Below are positions 17,314-27,996 of a stretch of DNA of 64,000 bases, piece by piece; within the stretch, counting starts at the first letter, position 1; each line of letters opens with the position of its first letter. The position numbers and the translations under genes are program-made. The notes under the pieces are model-generated. The model saw nothing but the letters and a program-made list of their open reading frames with translations, was not told where the DNA came from and did no database searches. Location: positions 23,316-87,315 of the forward strand of contig JAHBWC010000023.1 of assembly GCA_019637225.1 (NCBI GenBank), written 5' to 3'. Source of the stretch: Labilithrix sp. (GTDB lineage Bacteria > Myxococcota_A > Polyangia > Polyangiales > Polyangiaceae).

Positions 17314-18225
17314 TCAGAACGTGCCGCCGACGCCGGCGTAGCCGCCGCCGTTGACGGGGCCGCCGTCGAGGCGAAGCCAGTTGTCCTTCTTCTTGTTCGT
17401 CGCTTGCACCGCCGTCGGGACCTTCGTCGTGTCGACCGCGGGGCGCGTCAAGAACATGTACGCCGCCACGCCGAGGGCGACGATGCCGACGCCGAGCGAG
17501 ATGTCGGCGATGATGAGCTTCGTGCGAGCGCTGTCGACCTGCTCCTCGGGGCACCTGGGCTTGCATCCCTGAAGGTCGTCGACGGCGTTCTTCCCGCCGA
17601 TGCCGAAGATGGCGAAGCTGCCGAGCGCGACGACGCCGATGCCGCCGACGACGATCGCCGGGACGATCGAGCCACCCTCGACCGCGGGAGTCGTGCCGGG
17701 GCCCTTGTCCTTGTCTTTGTCCTTGTCCGTGTCGGCGACCGCGGGGCCGGGGAACGTCGCGATGAGCGGGCGCGCCTTCTCGGCGGCGCGCACGAGCACG
17801 CGCTCCTCCTTCACGGCGCCGTCGTTGCTCTCGAACTTGAACGTGTGCTCGCCCGAGTCGACGAGGACCGGCTTGCCGTCGAGGCGCTCTTGGATGAGCG
17901 CGCCGTCCATCGAGACCTTGACGTCGAGGACGTCGCTGCCCTTGTTGTCGCGCGCGCCGAAGACCACGGTAGGCGCGTCGCGATCGAGCTCGGTCAGCCA
18001 CTTTCCGCAGTCGCTCTTGATCGGCCCTGGGCAAACGTCGCGGGCGCACACGAGCATCTGCTCGCGCGCGCGCCGGTACTTGCCCTCGTCTCGAAGGGCC
18101 TGCGCCTGCTCGGCCGACGCGGCGCATTGCTCACGGTCGTCGGGCGCGGCGAAGGCGACGCCCTCGGCGAGCAGCGTCGTCATGACGGCCACCGCGGCGA
18201 CAACCCCGGGCATTCTCATCCCCAT
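17314..18225 (-). CDS. TPR/PEGA-like membrane protein with signal peptide
   Basis: A 303-residue envelope protein. A signal peptide (MGMRMPGVVAAVAV... FAA) leads to a TPR-like helical part with EQAQALRDEGKYRRAREQ and paired cysteines (CARDVCPGPIKSDC). A beta segment (VFGARDNKGSD to EHTFKFESNDGA) resembles PEGA-type surface domains. A TDKDKDKDKGPG linker precedes two hydrophobic helices (about 200-220 and 248-270) with a Cys-containing loop between. Start chosen at the ATG with GAGGGAG 7 bases upstream. It lies 213 bp downstream of a Ser/Thr kinase gene on the same strand. Proteins of this layout recur next to kinases in this window; a shared signalling role is inferred. Confidence 0.75.
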   Translation of the reverse strand: MGMRMPGVVAAVAVMTTLLAEGVAFAAPDDREQCAASAEQAQALRDEGKYRRAREQMLVCARDVCPGPIKSDCGKWLTELDRDAPTVVFGARDNKGSDVLDVKVSMDGALIQERLDGKPVLVDSGEHTFKFESNDGAVKEERVLVRAAEKARPLIATFPGPAVADTDKDKDKDKGPGTTPAVEGGSIVPAIVVGGIGVVALGSFAIFGIGGKNAVDDLQGCKPRCPEEQVDSARTKLIIADISLGVGIVALGVAAYMFLTRPAVDTTKVPTAVQATNKKKDNWLRLDGGPVNGGGYAGVGGTF

Positions 18226-18438
18226 GTGCACTCCCTCATCGAGTCCGAGCCTCCGCATCTGAGTCGGAGGCTACAGGTTACCTGGCACCGCAGGAGAGGA
18301 AAAAAAGCGTGCATTCGCGCCGGAGAGACGACACCGCCGCGACCCCGTTCGAGCGCCGGCTTCTCTGCGAGCGCTTCGCGCCGCGCGCGGTCGACCTCGT
18401 GCGCTCGCGCTTCGCTCGACGCTCGACGAGCGCCGGTC

Positions 18439-19866
18439 TTAGTGGAGGCACTCCATCTTGTACTTCTTCCGGCCGGTCGCGGGGTCGATCGTGTAGGGCG
18501 GGTCGCACTGGTTCGGCTTCTTGACCACGGGCGGCGGAGGCGGCGGCTTGACGACGGGCGGGCGGTCCGCGGTCTCCTTCGGAGCCTTGCCCGCGACCGC
18601 CGGCGGTCCGATCATCGCGATCCCGCGCTTCGGCTCGCCCTCGAAGCGGTTCGGCTCCCCTTGGCGAGCGCCGGCGAGGACGTCACGCATCGCGAGCGCG
18701 CCGAGGCCGCCGCCGACGAGCGCGAGGAGCGCGAAGACGCTGAGCATCAGCTTGGCCGCGCCGCCCCGCCTCGGCGGGACGATGGACACCGCCGGACGCG
18801 AGACGGAGATGCTCGACACCTGCGAGTGCGGCTCGGTGACGGGCTGCTTGGCGAGCCCGATCTTCGGCTCCGACGTGGTCGGCGCCGAGAGCGACGCGAC
18901 CTCGATCTCGGCGATGGTCTGCGCGCGACGATGGAGCTCGTCGCCGACGACCTGCTCGACCCACTCGCCGACCTCGGAGGGAGAGGCGAGGCCGATCGTC
19001 TGCTCGATCGCGAGCGCCATTTCGCGCGCCGTCGCGAAGCGCATCTCGGGATCGCGCGCGAGGCCGCGCAGGACGACCGCGTCGATGGCGGGCTCGAGGA
19101 ACGCGTTGTGTTTGCTCGGGGGATCGATGCAGCCTTCGATCGCGCGGGCGAGGACGATCGCCTCGGTCTCGCCGTCGAAGAGGCGGCGCCCCGTGAGCGC
19201 CTCCCACAGGACGACGGAGGCCGCGTAGATGTCGACCTGCCGAGTCACCGGCGCGCCGCTCAGCTGCTCGGGCGGCATGTACGCGATCTTGCCTTTGAGC
19301 TGGCCGTCGCGCGTCGTCTGCATGCGGCCGGCAGCCTTGGCGACGCCGAAGTCGAGCACGCGCGCGGTGCCGTCCGCGCCCACGAGGATGTTCTGCGGGG
19401 AGACGTCGCGATGAACGATGCCGAGCTCGCGGCCGTGCTCGTCCTTCGTCTGATGCGCGGCGTGGAGGCCGTGCAGCACCGACGACATGACCGTCGCGGC
19501 CACGCGCGGCGGCATGAGGGCGTTCTTGCTCACGGCCGCCTTCATCAGCTTGGAGAGCGCCTCGCCGGCGACGTACTCCATGACGATGAAGATCTCGCCC
19601 TGCGTCGTGACGACGTCGAGCGTGGGGACGACGTTCGGATGACGGATGCGCCCGCAGAGGCGCGCCTCGTCGAGGAACATCGTGACGAACTCGGGATCCT
19701 TGGCGTAGTGCGGGTGGAGCCGCTTGATCGCGACCGTCCGGGAGAAGCCGACCGGTCCGCTGAGACGGCCAAAATGCACCGTCGCCATGCCGCCCGACGC
19801 GAGCTCTCCATAGAGCACGTAGCGGCCCACCGTCCTCGGTGAGTGCTCGTCGGAAAAGGCCATCAT
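18439..19866 (-). CDS. Ser/Thr protein kinase with periplasmic tail
   Basis: A 475-residue kinase. The catalytic domain starts near 14 with ELASGGMATVHFG, VAIKRL, HRDVSPQN in the catalytic loop (V-S for the usual L-K/P) and DFGVAK, then YMPPEQ. HRDVSPQN is common in one group of myxobacterial kinases and keeps the catalytic Asp and Asn. One transmembrane helix near 373-392 (LMLSVFALLALVGGGLGALA) puts a Pro-rich tail outside, ending in two Cys (QCDPP, MECLH). The start is the frame's first Met; a second follows directly. It diverges from dut, 165 bp away. Confidence 0.92.
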   Translation of the reverse strand: MMAFSDEHSPRTVGRYVLYGELASGGMATVHFGRLSGPVGFSRTVAIKRLHPHYAKDPEFVTMFLDEARLCGRIRHPNVVPTLDVVTTQGEIFIVMEYVAGEALSKLMKAAVSKNALMPPRVAATVMSSVLHGLHAAHQTKDEHGRELGIVHRDVSPQNILVGADGTARVLDFGVAKAAGRMQTTRDGQLKGKIAYMPPEQLSGAPVTRQVDIYAASVVLWEALTGRRLFDGETEAIVLARAIEGCIDPPSKHNAFLEPAIDAVVLRGLARDPEMRFATAREMALAIEQTIGLASPSEVGEWVEQVVGDELHRRAQTIAEIEVASLSAPTTSEPKIGLAKQPVTEPHSQVSSISVSRPAVSIVPPRRGGAAKLMLSVFALLALVGGGLGALAMRDVLAGARQGEPNRFEGEPKRGIAMIGPPAVAGKAPKETADRPPVVKPPPPPPVVKKPNQCDPPYTIDPATGRKKYKMECLH

Positions 19867-20031
19867 GTCGAGCGTACCGCGGGTAACTCAGCGAGGCGCA
19901 ACGTGTCGGCCACTCTAACGCGGATTTGTGCGACGAGGGCGTCCATCGAGGCATGCGCGCACGACGTCGGGTGCGATGAGGTCCGTTCAGGGCACTACAC
20001 CTCCAGGTGCGCTTGGTGTAGGTGCGGGGAC

Positions 20032-20553
20032 GTGAAGCTCAATCGATCCGAACCGCTGGGACCGGGCGCGACGGCGGAACCAGCCCGCGCGCCAGGCTCC
20101 GCAGGCGAATCCCTGCGTGTCGACGTGCAGCGCGTGGGGCCCGTCGAGGTGCCGCTCCCGCGCTACCAGTCGGAGCACGCCGCCGGCATGGATCTTCAAG
20201 CGGCGCTGACCGAGGCCGTGACCCTGCGCTCGCTCGAGCGGGTGACGGTGCCGACGGGGCTCGCGATGGCGATCCCGACGGGCTGGGAAGGGCAGGTGCG
20301 TCCGCGGTCCGGGCTCGCGGCGAAGCGGGGGATCACCGTCATCAACGCGCCGGGCACGGTCGACAGCGACTACCGCGGCGAGATCAAGGTCGCGCTCGTC
20401 AACCTCGGCGCGGACACGGTGACGATCGAGCCGCTCGAGCGGATCGCGCAGATCGTGTTCGCGCGGCACGGCACGGCGACGCTCGCGGAGGTCGCGACGC
20501 TCGACGACACAGCGCGCGGCGCTGGCGGCTACGGCTCGACCGGCACGCGCTGA
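20032..20553 (+). CDS. dut: Deoxyuridine 5'-triphosphate nucleotidohydrolase
   Basis: This trimeric enzyme hydrolyses dUTP to dUMP and diphosphate, keeping uracil out of DNA. All five motifs are present: AGMDLQA, RPRSGLA, GTVDSDYRGEIKV (catalytic Asp), RIAQIVF, and the flexible tail ARGAGGYGSTG. GTG 20032, preceded by GGGGA, gives 173 residues; this leaves a 25-residue non-conserved N-terminal extension, so the true start may be further in. It is convergent with the sigma-54 activator gene, with 28 bp between the ends. Confidence 0.95.
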   Translation: MKLNRSEPLGPGATAEPARAPGSAGESLRVDVQRVGPVEVPLPRYQSEHAAGMDLQAALTEAVTLRSLERVTVPTGLAMAIPTGWEGQVRPRSGLAAKRGITVINAPGTVDSDYRGEIKVALVNLGADTVTIEPLERIAQIVFARHGTATLAEVATLDDTARGAGGYGSTGTR

Positions 20554-20581
20554 CGGTGCGCGTTGCCTCGCGCGCGGCCCG

Positions 20582-22057
<1,476 letters not shown>

Positions 22058-22088
22058 CGCCCCCACAACGTAGCATCGAGCGTCGCGG

Positions 22089-22547
22089 TCAGGCGGGTGC
22101 GCGTGCCGACAGCTCGCTGACGCGATCGTCGATCTCGAGGACGGCGCCGGCGATCGTCACGACCTCCTCGGCGAGCGGCGTCCCGGCGACCTCGCTGCCC
22201 TTCGTCGCGCGACCGACCTCGGCGGCGGGGCGCCCGGCGGCGTCGACGACGGCGAACGACGGTCCGGTGTCGAGGAGGCGGTACTCGAGGGAGACGGCCT
22301 CGCGATCGTCCTCCGTCGTCCCGTCGAACCAGCTGCCGACCACGACGTCGAAGCGCGCGGCGCAGTCGATTCGCCCGAGCGTCCACTCGACGAAGTAGCA
22401 GGCGCGAGGACCGCCGTCGCGATAGACGAAGCCCCACGCAGTGCGCCGAGACTTGCCGCAGCACGCGCAGCGTCCCGAGCTCTTCATCGACGCGGGCTCG
22501 ATCTCGAGGTTCGCCGTGGCGTCGCCGCGCGTGTCGTCGTTCGTCAT
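22089..22547 (-). CDS. Hypothetical protein with CxxC motif
   Basis: A 152-residue protein. Near the N-terminus is [18 protein letters not shown], a possible half zinc finger, followed by [30 protein letters not shown]. The rest is beta/helical with [21 protein letters not shown]. No signal peptide and no family recognised. The ATG is 33 bp after the stop of the protease-barrel gene on the same strand, so it may be the last gene of that unit. Confidence 0.7.
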   Translation of the reverse strand: MTNDDTRGDATANLEIEPASMKSSGRCACCGKSRRTAWGFVYRDGGPRACYFVEWTLGRIDCAARFDVVVGSWFDGTTEDDREAVSLEYRLLDTGPSFAVVDAAGRPAAEVGRATKGSEVAGTPLAEEVVTIAGAVLEIDDRVSELSARAPA

Positions 22548-22579
22548 CGGCGGGGACCCTACCAGATCCGCCGCGCCGA

Positions 22580-23875
22580 TCAGAACGAGAGGCCGACGAA
22601 CACGCGGTGCGTGGAGTACTTCGGGTGCAAGACGTCGAGCGCGAAGCCGTACGAGAGCTCGAGCGAGGCGAGGTGGAGCACGGCCTGCGCGAGCGGCGCG
22701 ATCCCGCCGCCGCGGATGTTCGTCGTCGTCGCGGCGAGGCGCGGCGGAGCGTCGGCCGTGATCGCGAGGCTCGTCTGCTCGCCGCGATCGATCGTCCCGA
22801 GGAGGCCGCCGCCGATCGTGAAGTACGTCGGGAGCGCGTACGGCAGCAAGAGGACGCGGTAGCCGACGGTGAGCTCGCCGAAGATGCGCCGTACCGAGCG
22901 GTCGACGATCGGCGCGACCGTCTCGCCCTTGCCGGCGAAGGCCATTCCGACGCGCCCCGTGATCGTGATGCGGTCGTAGCCGACCAGGCTGCCCCCGAGG
23001 TAGAAGCCGAGGTACGCCGAAGCGTCGGACTGCCACGCGAGGCCGAGCGCGCCGTCTCGCGCGATCCACCGCCCGTAGTACTTCGGACCGCCGATGCGGC
23101 TGGTGAGCTTGTTCAGGTGATGAACGGGGACGCCGAAGCCGATCCGCGACTCGAGCAGGCGATCGGCGACGCCCACCACCTTGCCGTCGCACGTGAGCAT
23201 CGGGCCGCCGGAGTTGCCCGGCGAGAGCACCGCGTCCGTCTGGATGAACGCGTCGCTCTTGGCGCTGACGATGCCCTGCGAGACGCTGAAGTTGAGGAGG
23301 CCCTCGAGCTCGTTCGAGAAGCGCGCGAGGTCGCCGTACGGGTTGCCGATGGCGAGGATCGGCGACCCGACGCTGACGTCCTCGCGCGGGACGAGCGGAG
23401 GCGCGTCGGTGGGCTCGGAGAGCTCGAGGATCGCGAGGTCGTGGTCCTCGTCGACGGCGACGACCTCGGCGTCCATCGACTTGCCGCCGGGGAACTCGAC
23501 GCGGACGTCGCGGCCGAGGTCGACCACGTGGAGCGCCGTGGCGACGTGCGTGTTGTCGCGGAAGACGAACCCGGTGCCGAGCGAGCCGTCGGGGCGCGTG
23601 ATGCGGACGACGCTCGGCTTCGTCGCCTTGTAGACGTGCTCGATGAACGCGGGTTCGCACGGCGGACCGTCGGCGGCCGCCTTGGCGAGCGGGCGCGCGG
23701 CGCGCCCCTCGGGCGCGGGAGGGAGCGGCGGCGGGGGCGGTCGCGCCGGGGCCGGCGCAACGTCGGGCGGAGGCGCCGGCGGCGCAGGGGTCGGCGGTAC
23801 GTCGTCCGCGGACGCGACGCCGCTGGCGAGCAGCGCCGCGAGGCAAGCGTAGGCCGCTCGCCCGCGGGACCTCAC
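22580..23875 (-). CDS. DegP-like serine protease with C-terminal beta-barrel-like domain
   Basis: A 431-residue exported protein. After a signal peptide (to about residue 23) and a Pro-rich linker comes an S1C trypsin-like domain: ATALHVVD (His116), DHDLAIL (Asp146), SPGNSGGPML (Ser222). All catalytic residues are intact. No PDZ domain follows. Instead, residues about 260-431 are alternating hydrophobic strands with Tyr/Gly (LGFYLGGSLVGYDRITITGRVG, FGELTVGYRVLLLPYALPTYFTIGGG) and end VFVGLSF, a C-terminal Phe as in outer-membrane barrels. GTG 23875 overlaps the bamD stop by four bases, so it is coupled to bamD. An outer-membrane quality-control role is inferred. The length after the protease is short for a full barrel of more than eight strands. 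Confidence 0.75.
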   Translation of the reverse strand: MRSRGRAAYACLAALLASGVASADDVPPTPAPPAPPPDVAPAPARPPPPPLPPAPEGRAARPLAKAAADGPPCEPAFIEHVYKATKPSVVRITRPDGSLGTGFVFRDNTHVATALHVVDLGRDVRVEFPGGKSMDAEVVAVDEDHDLAILELSEPTDAPPLVPREDVSVGSPILAIGNPYGDLARFSNELEGLLNFSVSQGIVSAKSDAFIQTDAVLSPGNSGGPMLTCDGKVVGVADRLLESRIGFGVPVHHLNKLTSRIGGPKYYGRWIARDGALGLAWQSDASAYLGFYLGGSLVGYDRITITGRVGMAFAGKGETVAPIVDRSVRRIFGELTVGYRVLLLPYALPTYFTIGGGLLGTIDRGEQTSLAITADAPPRLAATTTNIRGGGIAPLAQAVLHLASLELSYGFALDVLHPKYSTHRVFVGLSF

Positions 23876-24705
23876 ACGCCGCGCTCCTTCATGTACGTGA
23901 GGAAGTTGTTCGCCTGGACGACGAGCGGGCTCCGCGGGTAGTCGCGGAGGATGGTCCCGAACGACTCGCGCGCCTCGGAGTACTTCTTCATCTTGAGGTA
24001 GACCTCGCCGAGCAGCAGGAGCGCCTCGGCCTCGAGGCCGGAGTCGAGCGACTCGTCCGGTCCGCGGAGCGACGGCCCGCCGGCGAAGTTCCGCATCGCA
24101 TACTGGATGCGGTAGACGGCGGCCTGGAAGTTGTCGCGCGCGAGGTAGAAGCGCGCGACGTAGAGCTCGTGGCGCATGAGGCGCGCCGTGACCTCGACGA
24201 GCAGCTCGCGGATCTTCGCGGAGTCCTTGCCGTCGGGATAGTCGTGGACGTAGCCCTTGAGCTCCCTGAAAGCGTCGAGGATGACCGCCTGGTCGCGCTC
24301 GTCGGCGGTGGGGAGCAGGAACGACTCGTTGATCTGCTTGTACTGCGCCTCGGCGATGCGCGAGCGCGCGTAGCCGACCTCGTCCGGGTCCGAGCGGTGG
24401 TCGTGGACGAACTGGCGGTAGCCGCGGATCGCCTCGGAGAACTTCTCCTGCTCGAAGTCCGCGTCGGCGATGCGGAGCTCGGCGAGCTTGGCGTACTTCG
24501 AGTAGTGGTACTTGCGCTTCACCTCGCGGAAGAGCGCCTGCGACTCGAGCCAGTTGTGCTCCTGGAACTCCTTCATCGCCTCGTCGTACGCGCGCTTCGC
24601 GTCGGCCGTGTAGCTGAGCGCCGTCCGCGCCTCCTGCTGCTCGCAGCCGACCGCTCCCGCGGCGAGCGCCGTCGTGAGGATGAGGAGTGCGAGGGGACGG
24701 GACAT
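23872..24705 (-). CDS. bamD: BamD-like outer membrane assembly lipoprotein
   Basis: A 277-residue lipoprotein (signal with AGAVGC). TPR helices follow: AKRAYDEAMKEFQEHNWLESQALFREVKRKYHYSKYAKLAELRIAD, FSEAIRGYRQFVHDH, and near the end YLKMKKYSEARESFGTILRDYPRSPLV. This order and spacing match BamD/ComL, the essential lipoprotein partner of BamA in folding outer-membrane proteins. Start chosen at the ATG giving a normal signal; a GTG-led six-codon extension is possible. Its stop overlaps the protease-barrel gene. A separate BamB lies near 33 kb. Confidence 0.9.
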   Translation of the reverse strand: MSRPLALLILTTALAAGAVGCEQQEARTALSYTADAKRAYDEAMKEFQEHNWLESQALFREVKRKYHYSKYAKLAELRIADADFEQEKFSEAIRGYRQFVHDHRSDPDEVGYARSRIAEAQYKQINESFLLPTADERDQAVILDAFRELKGYVHDYPDGKDSAKIRELLVEVTARLMRHELYVARFYLARDNFQAAVYRIQYAMRNFAGGPSLRGPDESLDSGLEAEALLLLGEVYLKMKKYSEARESFGTILRDYPRSPLVVQANNFLTYMKERGV

Positions 24706-24825
24706 CGGGGAACGCCTTACCACGCCTTCGACGGAAGCGGATCGCTTCGATTGGTGGCCGAGCGCGTGCGGGAACGGGGCGCGTCGATCCTCTGCGGGTT
24801 GGATGCGCGATGCGGTCGGCGCGTT

Positions 24826-25137
24826 CTACTTCTCGCCCCGCCAGCGCACGATCCTCCAGGCGGGCGGCTCGCCGTCGGACTTCGCCTGGCGGTAGACCGC
24901 GCGGACGATGAGCCGCACCTTCTCGGCGAGGTCGACCGGGGGCGCAGTGGCGTCGGCCTCCGCAGGGGAGATCGTGACGACGACCTCGCCGGCGGCGTCG
25001 ACCGTGACGGCGACCGGGAAGCTCGCGTCGGGGACGTGCGCCGCGCCGGCGTACTCCCACGGCGGCTCCGGGCGCGCCTTGTCACGCTGGATCTGGATGC
25101 GGACCCCCGTCTCCGGGCGATCTCCGGCGATCGGCAC
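24826..25137 (-). CDS. Hypothetical protein
   Basis: A 103-residue protein with GTG start and no signal peptide. It reads [33 protein letters not shown], then a helical [18 protein letters not shown] and [10 protein letters not shown]. No family recognised. It lies 120 bp upstream of bamD on the same strand and diverges from greA. A ribosome binding site is not evident, so the start may be further in. Confidence 0.5.
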   Translation of the reverse strand: MPIAGDRPETGVRIQIQRDKARPEPPWEYAGAAHVPDASFPVAVTVDAAGEVVVTISPAEADATAPPVDLAEKVRLIVRAVYRQAKSDGEPPAWRIVRWRGEK

Positions 25138-25201
25138 GCCGCTGGACTACCACAACTTGGGGTCGCCCGGACGACCCTGGTCGGGTAGAAGTGAGGGCGC
25201 C

Positions 25202-25678
25202 ATGGTCGAGAAGAACCCGATCACCCCCGAGGGGGCCCAGAAGCTCCGCGACGAGCTCCACCGCCGGAAGACCGTCGACCGCCCGCAGATCACGCAGATG
25301 ATCGCCGAGGCGCGCGCGCACGGCGACCTCAGCGAGAACGCCGAGTACCACGCGGCTCGCGAGCGTGGCGGCTTCAACGAGGGCCGCATCAAGGAGCTCG
25401 AGGACAAGATCGCGCGCGCCGAGATCATCGATCCGGCGAAGCTCGCGGGCGAGCGGGTGGCGTTCGGCGCACGCGTGAAGCTCCTCAATACGACGACCGA
25501 CGAGGAGGTCACCTACCGCATCCTCGGCGCCGACGAGGCCGACATCAACGAGGGCTCGATCAGCATCACCGCGCCCATCGCCAAGGCGCTGCTCGGCAAG
25601 GAGGTCGGCGACGAGGTGAAGATCCGCACGCCCGCCGGCGAGCGCGTGTACGAGATCCTCGAGGTCGAGTTCAAGTAG
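25202..25678 (+). CDS. greA: Transcription elongation factor GreA
   Basis: A 158-residue factor that enters the RNA polymerase secondary channel and stimulates cleavage of backtracked RNA. The N-terminal coiled coil holds [12 protein letters not shown] and the tip region [18 protein letters not shown] with the acidic pair typical of Gre factors. The C-terminal FKBP-like domain has [19 protein letters not shown] and ends [11 protein letters not shown] with GGGCGCC upstream. recG begins 14 bp after the stop, so the two genes are likely co-transcribed. Confidence 0.97.
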   Translation: MVEKNPITPEGAQKLRDELHRRKTVDRPQITQMIAEARAHGDLSENAEYHAARERGGFNEGRIKELEDKIARAEIIDPAKLAGERVAFGARVKLLNTTTDEEVTYRILGADEADINEGSISITAPIAKALLGKEVGDEVKIRTPAGERVYEILEVEFK

Positions 25679-25691
25679 GCGGCTCGCCCGC

Positions 25692-27908
25692 ATGCCCGCT
25701 TCGCGGAGGGGCAAAGGAGCGATCCAGGCGACGGGAGCCGCAGAAGCGAAGCCCGCGCCGACGCGCGGTCGTGCGCGTCGGGAGGCGGCGCTCGAGCCGC
25801 TCGCGCCGGTCGATCGGCTGCCGGGGCTCGGGCCGTCGGGACGGCGGGCGCTCGCGGAGCACGGGGTCCGGACGGTCGTCGACCTCGTCTGGACGCCGCC
25901 GTCCGGTTGGGACGATCTCCGCGCGCCTCGCTCGCTTGCCGAGGTCGTGGCCTCGGCGACGGACGGCCCCGTGCGCGCGACCTTCGCCGCCGTCGTCGAG
26001 AGCGCGTCGATGATGCCCTTTCGGCGACGCCGCTGCGTACGCGTCGTCCTTTGCGACGCGGTCGATTCAAAATGTAAACTGCACGCTTTCTGGTTCTTCA
26101 CGGCGCACGGCGTCCTCGCGCTCGCGAAGCCGGGCACCGCCGTGCTCGCGACGGCGCGCGTCACAGCGCCTCCGGACAAGCCGCCGCGCGCGGCGCACCC
26201 CGAGCTCGTGGTCGACGTGCCGGAGGCGCGTACGGCGCGACCGCGGTACCCGAGGCTCGGACCGAGCGGCGCGCTCGTGAGGAAGGCGATCGCCCACGCG
26301 GTGCGCGAGCTCGCCGGCGAGGCCGCCGGCGCGACGCTCGATCCGGTGCCGACCGCGATCGCCGCGCGCGAGGGGATGCGCGACGCCGCGGGCCTGCTCC
26401 GGAGCGTCCACGCGACCACCGGCGAGCTCCCCGGCGACGACGAACGGCGCGCGCTGGTCGAGCGGCTCGCGTGGGCCGAAGCGTTCACCCGCGCCTGGGA
26501 GCGGCGGCTCGCCGAAGAGGGGCTCACGGCGACGCCCGCGCATCCGTTGCCGCCGGCGCCGGCCGCGCTCCGCCGACTCGAGCGCGAGCTCGGCTTCACG
26601 CTCACCGACGATCAGCGCCGGGCGACGTCCGACGTCGCGCGTGACCTCGCCGACACGCGCCCGATGCGCCGGCTCGTGCTCGGCGACGTCGGCACCGGCA
26701 AGACGGCCATCGCGCTGGCGGCGGTCGCGCAGTGTGTCGCCGCGGGGCGCCAGGCGGCGATCCTCGCGCCGACGAGCGTCCTCGCCGAGCAGTACCTCGC
26801 GGCGGTGCGACCGCTCGAGCGGGCGACGGGCGCGCGCGTCGCCTTCGTGGCGGCGGGGACGACGGCGCCCGAGCGAGCGCGCGCCGAGGCGGAGCTCGCG
26901 AGCGGGGAGGCGAGCGTCGCGATCGGCACGCACGCGCTCCTCGGCGAAGGCGTCTCCATCCCGCGGCTCTCGCTCGTCGTCGTCGACGAGCAGCAGCGCC
27001 TCGGCGTCGGCCAGCGTCTCGCGCTCGTGAAGAAGGGGGAGAGGCCGCACCTCCTCACGCTGAGCGCGACGCCGATCCCACGGACGCTCGCGCTCGCGCT
27101 CCGCGGCGAGCTGGCGACGTCGACGTTGCGCGTGCGCCCCGCGGGCCGTGAGCCCGTCGCGACCCGCCTCGTCGCGCGCGCCGAGCTCACCGGGGTCGTG
27201 GGCGAGGTCCGCGCGGCGGCGGGCCGCGGCGAGCGCGTCTTCTGGATCGTCCCGCGCGTGGAGCCGTCGGACGACGACGACGACGACGCGGACGAGCTCG
27301 CGTCGGCGGAGGCGCGAAGGAAGGCCCTCGCGAAGGGCCTCGGCGCCGCCGCTCGGGTCGGGTTGATCCACGGCAGCATGTCCGCCGGCGAGAAGCGCGC
27401 GGCGATGAGCGCGTTTCGCTCGGGTGAGACGCCCGTGCTCGTCGGGACGACCGTGGTCGAGGTCGGCGTCGACGTGCCCGAGGCGACGCTCATCGTCGTC
27501 GAGGACGCGGAGCGCTACGGGCTCGCGCAGCTCCACCAGCTCCGCGGGCGCGTCGGCCGTGGCGAGCGTCCCGGAGCGTGCGTGCTCCTGCACGGCGACC
27601 GCCTCGAAGGCGTCGCGCGCCGGCGCCTCGTCGCGTTGACGCGGCTCGAGAGCGGCGAGGAGGTCGCGCGCGCCGATCTCGCGCTACGCGGCGCGGGCGA
27701 TCTCGGCGGTACGCGGCAGCACGGCGAGGAGGACGAGCTCGTCTACCTGGACCCCGGCGCGGAGTACTCCTGGCTCGAGCGCGTGGACGCGGACGCCCGC
27801 GAGATCCGCGCCGTCGATCCCGCGCTGGAGCAACCGGACCATCGCGTCCTCGGATCCATCGTCGGGAGGCTCCGCCGCGCCCTCGCCGTGCGCGAGGAGG
27901 CGGGCTGA
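25692..27908 (+). CDS. recG: ATP-dependent DNA helicase RecG
   Basis: A 738-residue superfamily 2 helicase that remodels stalled forks and branched DNA. The wedge/OB region is present (LPGLGPSGRRALAEHGV near 45, then an OB-like segment). Helicase motifs: VLGDVGTGKTAIAL (Walker A), DEQQRLG in motif II, LSATPIPRTLAL, and GTTVVEVGVDVPEATLIVVEDAERYGLAQLHQLRGRVGRG, the RecG signature. In motif II the usual DEQHRFG is DEQQRLG; the catalytic Asp-Glu remains. An acidic DDDDDDAD insert lies near 530. The ATG is 14 bp after greA. Slightly longer than the usual near 700 residues because of the N-terminus and insert. Confidence 0.93.
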   Translation: MPASRRGKGAIQATGAAEAKPAPTRGRARREAALEPLAPVDRLPGLGPSGRRALAEHGVRTVVDLVWTPPSGWDDLRAPRSLAEVVASATDGPVRATFAAVVESASMMPFRRRRCVRVVLCDAVDSKCKLHAFWFFTAHGVLALAKPGTAVLATARVTAPPDKPPRAAHPELVVDVPEARTARPRYPRLGPSGALVRKAIAHAVRELAGEAAGATLDPVPTAIAAREGMRDAAGLLRSVHATTGELPGDDERRALVERLAWAEAFTRAWERRLAEEGLTATPAHPLPPAPAALRRLERELGFTLTDDQRRATSDVARDLADTRPMRRLVLGDVGTGKTAIALAAVAQCVAAGRQAAILAPTSVLAEQYLAAVRPLERATGARVAFVAAGTTAPERARAEAELASGEASVAIGTHALLGEGVSIPRLSLVVVDEQQRLGVGQRLALVKKGERPHLLTLSATPIPRTLALALRGELATSTLRVRPAGREPVATRLVARAELTGVVGEVRAAAGRGERVFWIVPRVEPSDDDDDDADELASAEARRKALAKGLGAAARVGLIHGSMSAGEKRAAMSAFRSGETPVLVGTTVVEVGVDVPEATLIVVEDAERYGLAQLHQLRGRVGRGERPGACVLLHGDRLEGVARRRLVALTRLESGEEVARADLALRGAGDLGGTRQHGEEDELVYLDPGAEYSWLERVDADAREIRAVDPALEQPDHRVLGSIVGRLRRALAVREEAG

Positions 27909-27996
27909 GCGAGGCGCGCGCGTCGCGTCCCGGCCACGCGGGAGCGCGCCCGCGTCGCTCGACAGGTGTTCGGCGCGAGAGTAGTTCTCTTGCGGC

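Noticed and set aside
22580..25060. Single 826-codon minus-strand frame across bamD and the protease gene
   Set aside because: The N-terminal part is an out-of-frame read of bamD. The protease begins at GTG 23875 with a signal peptide.
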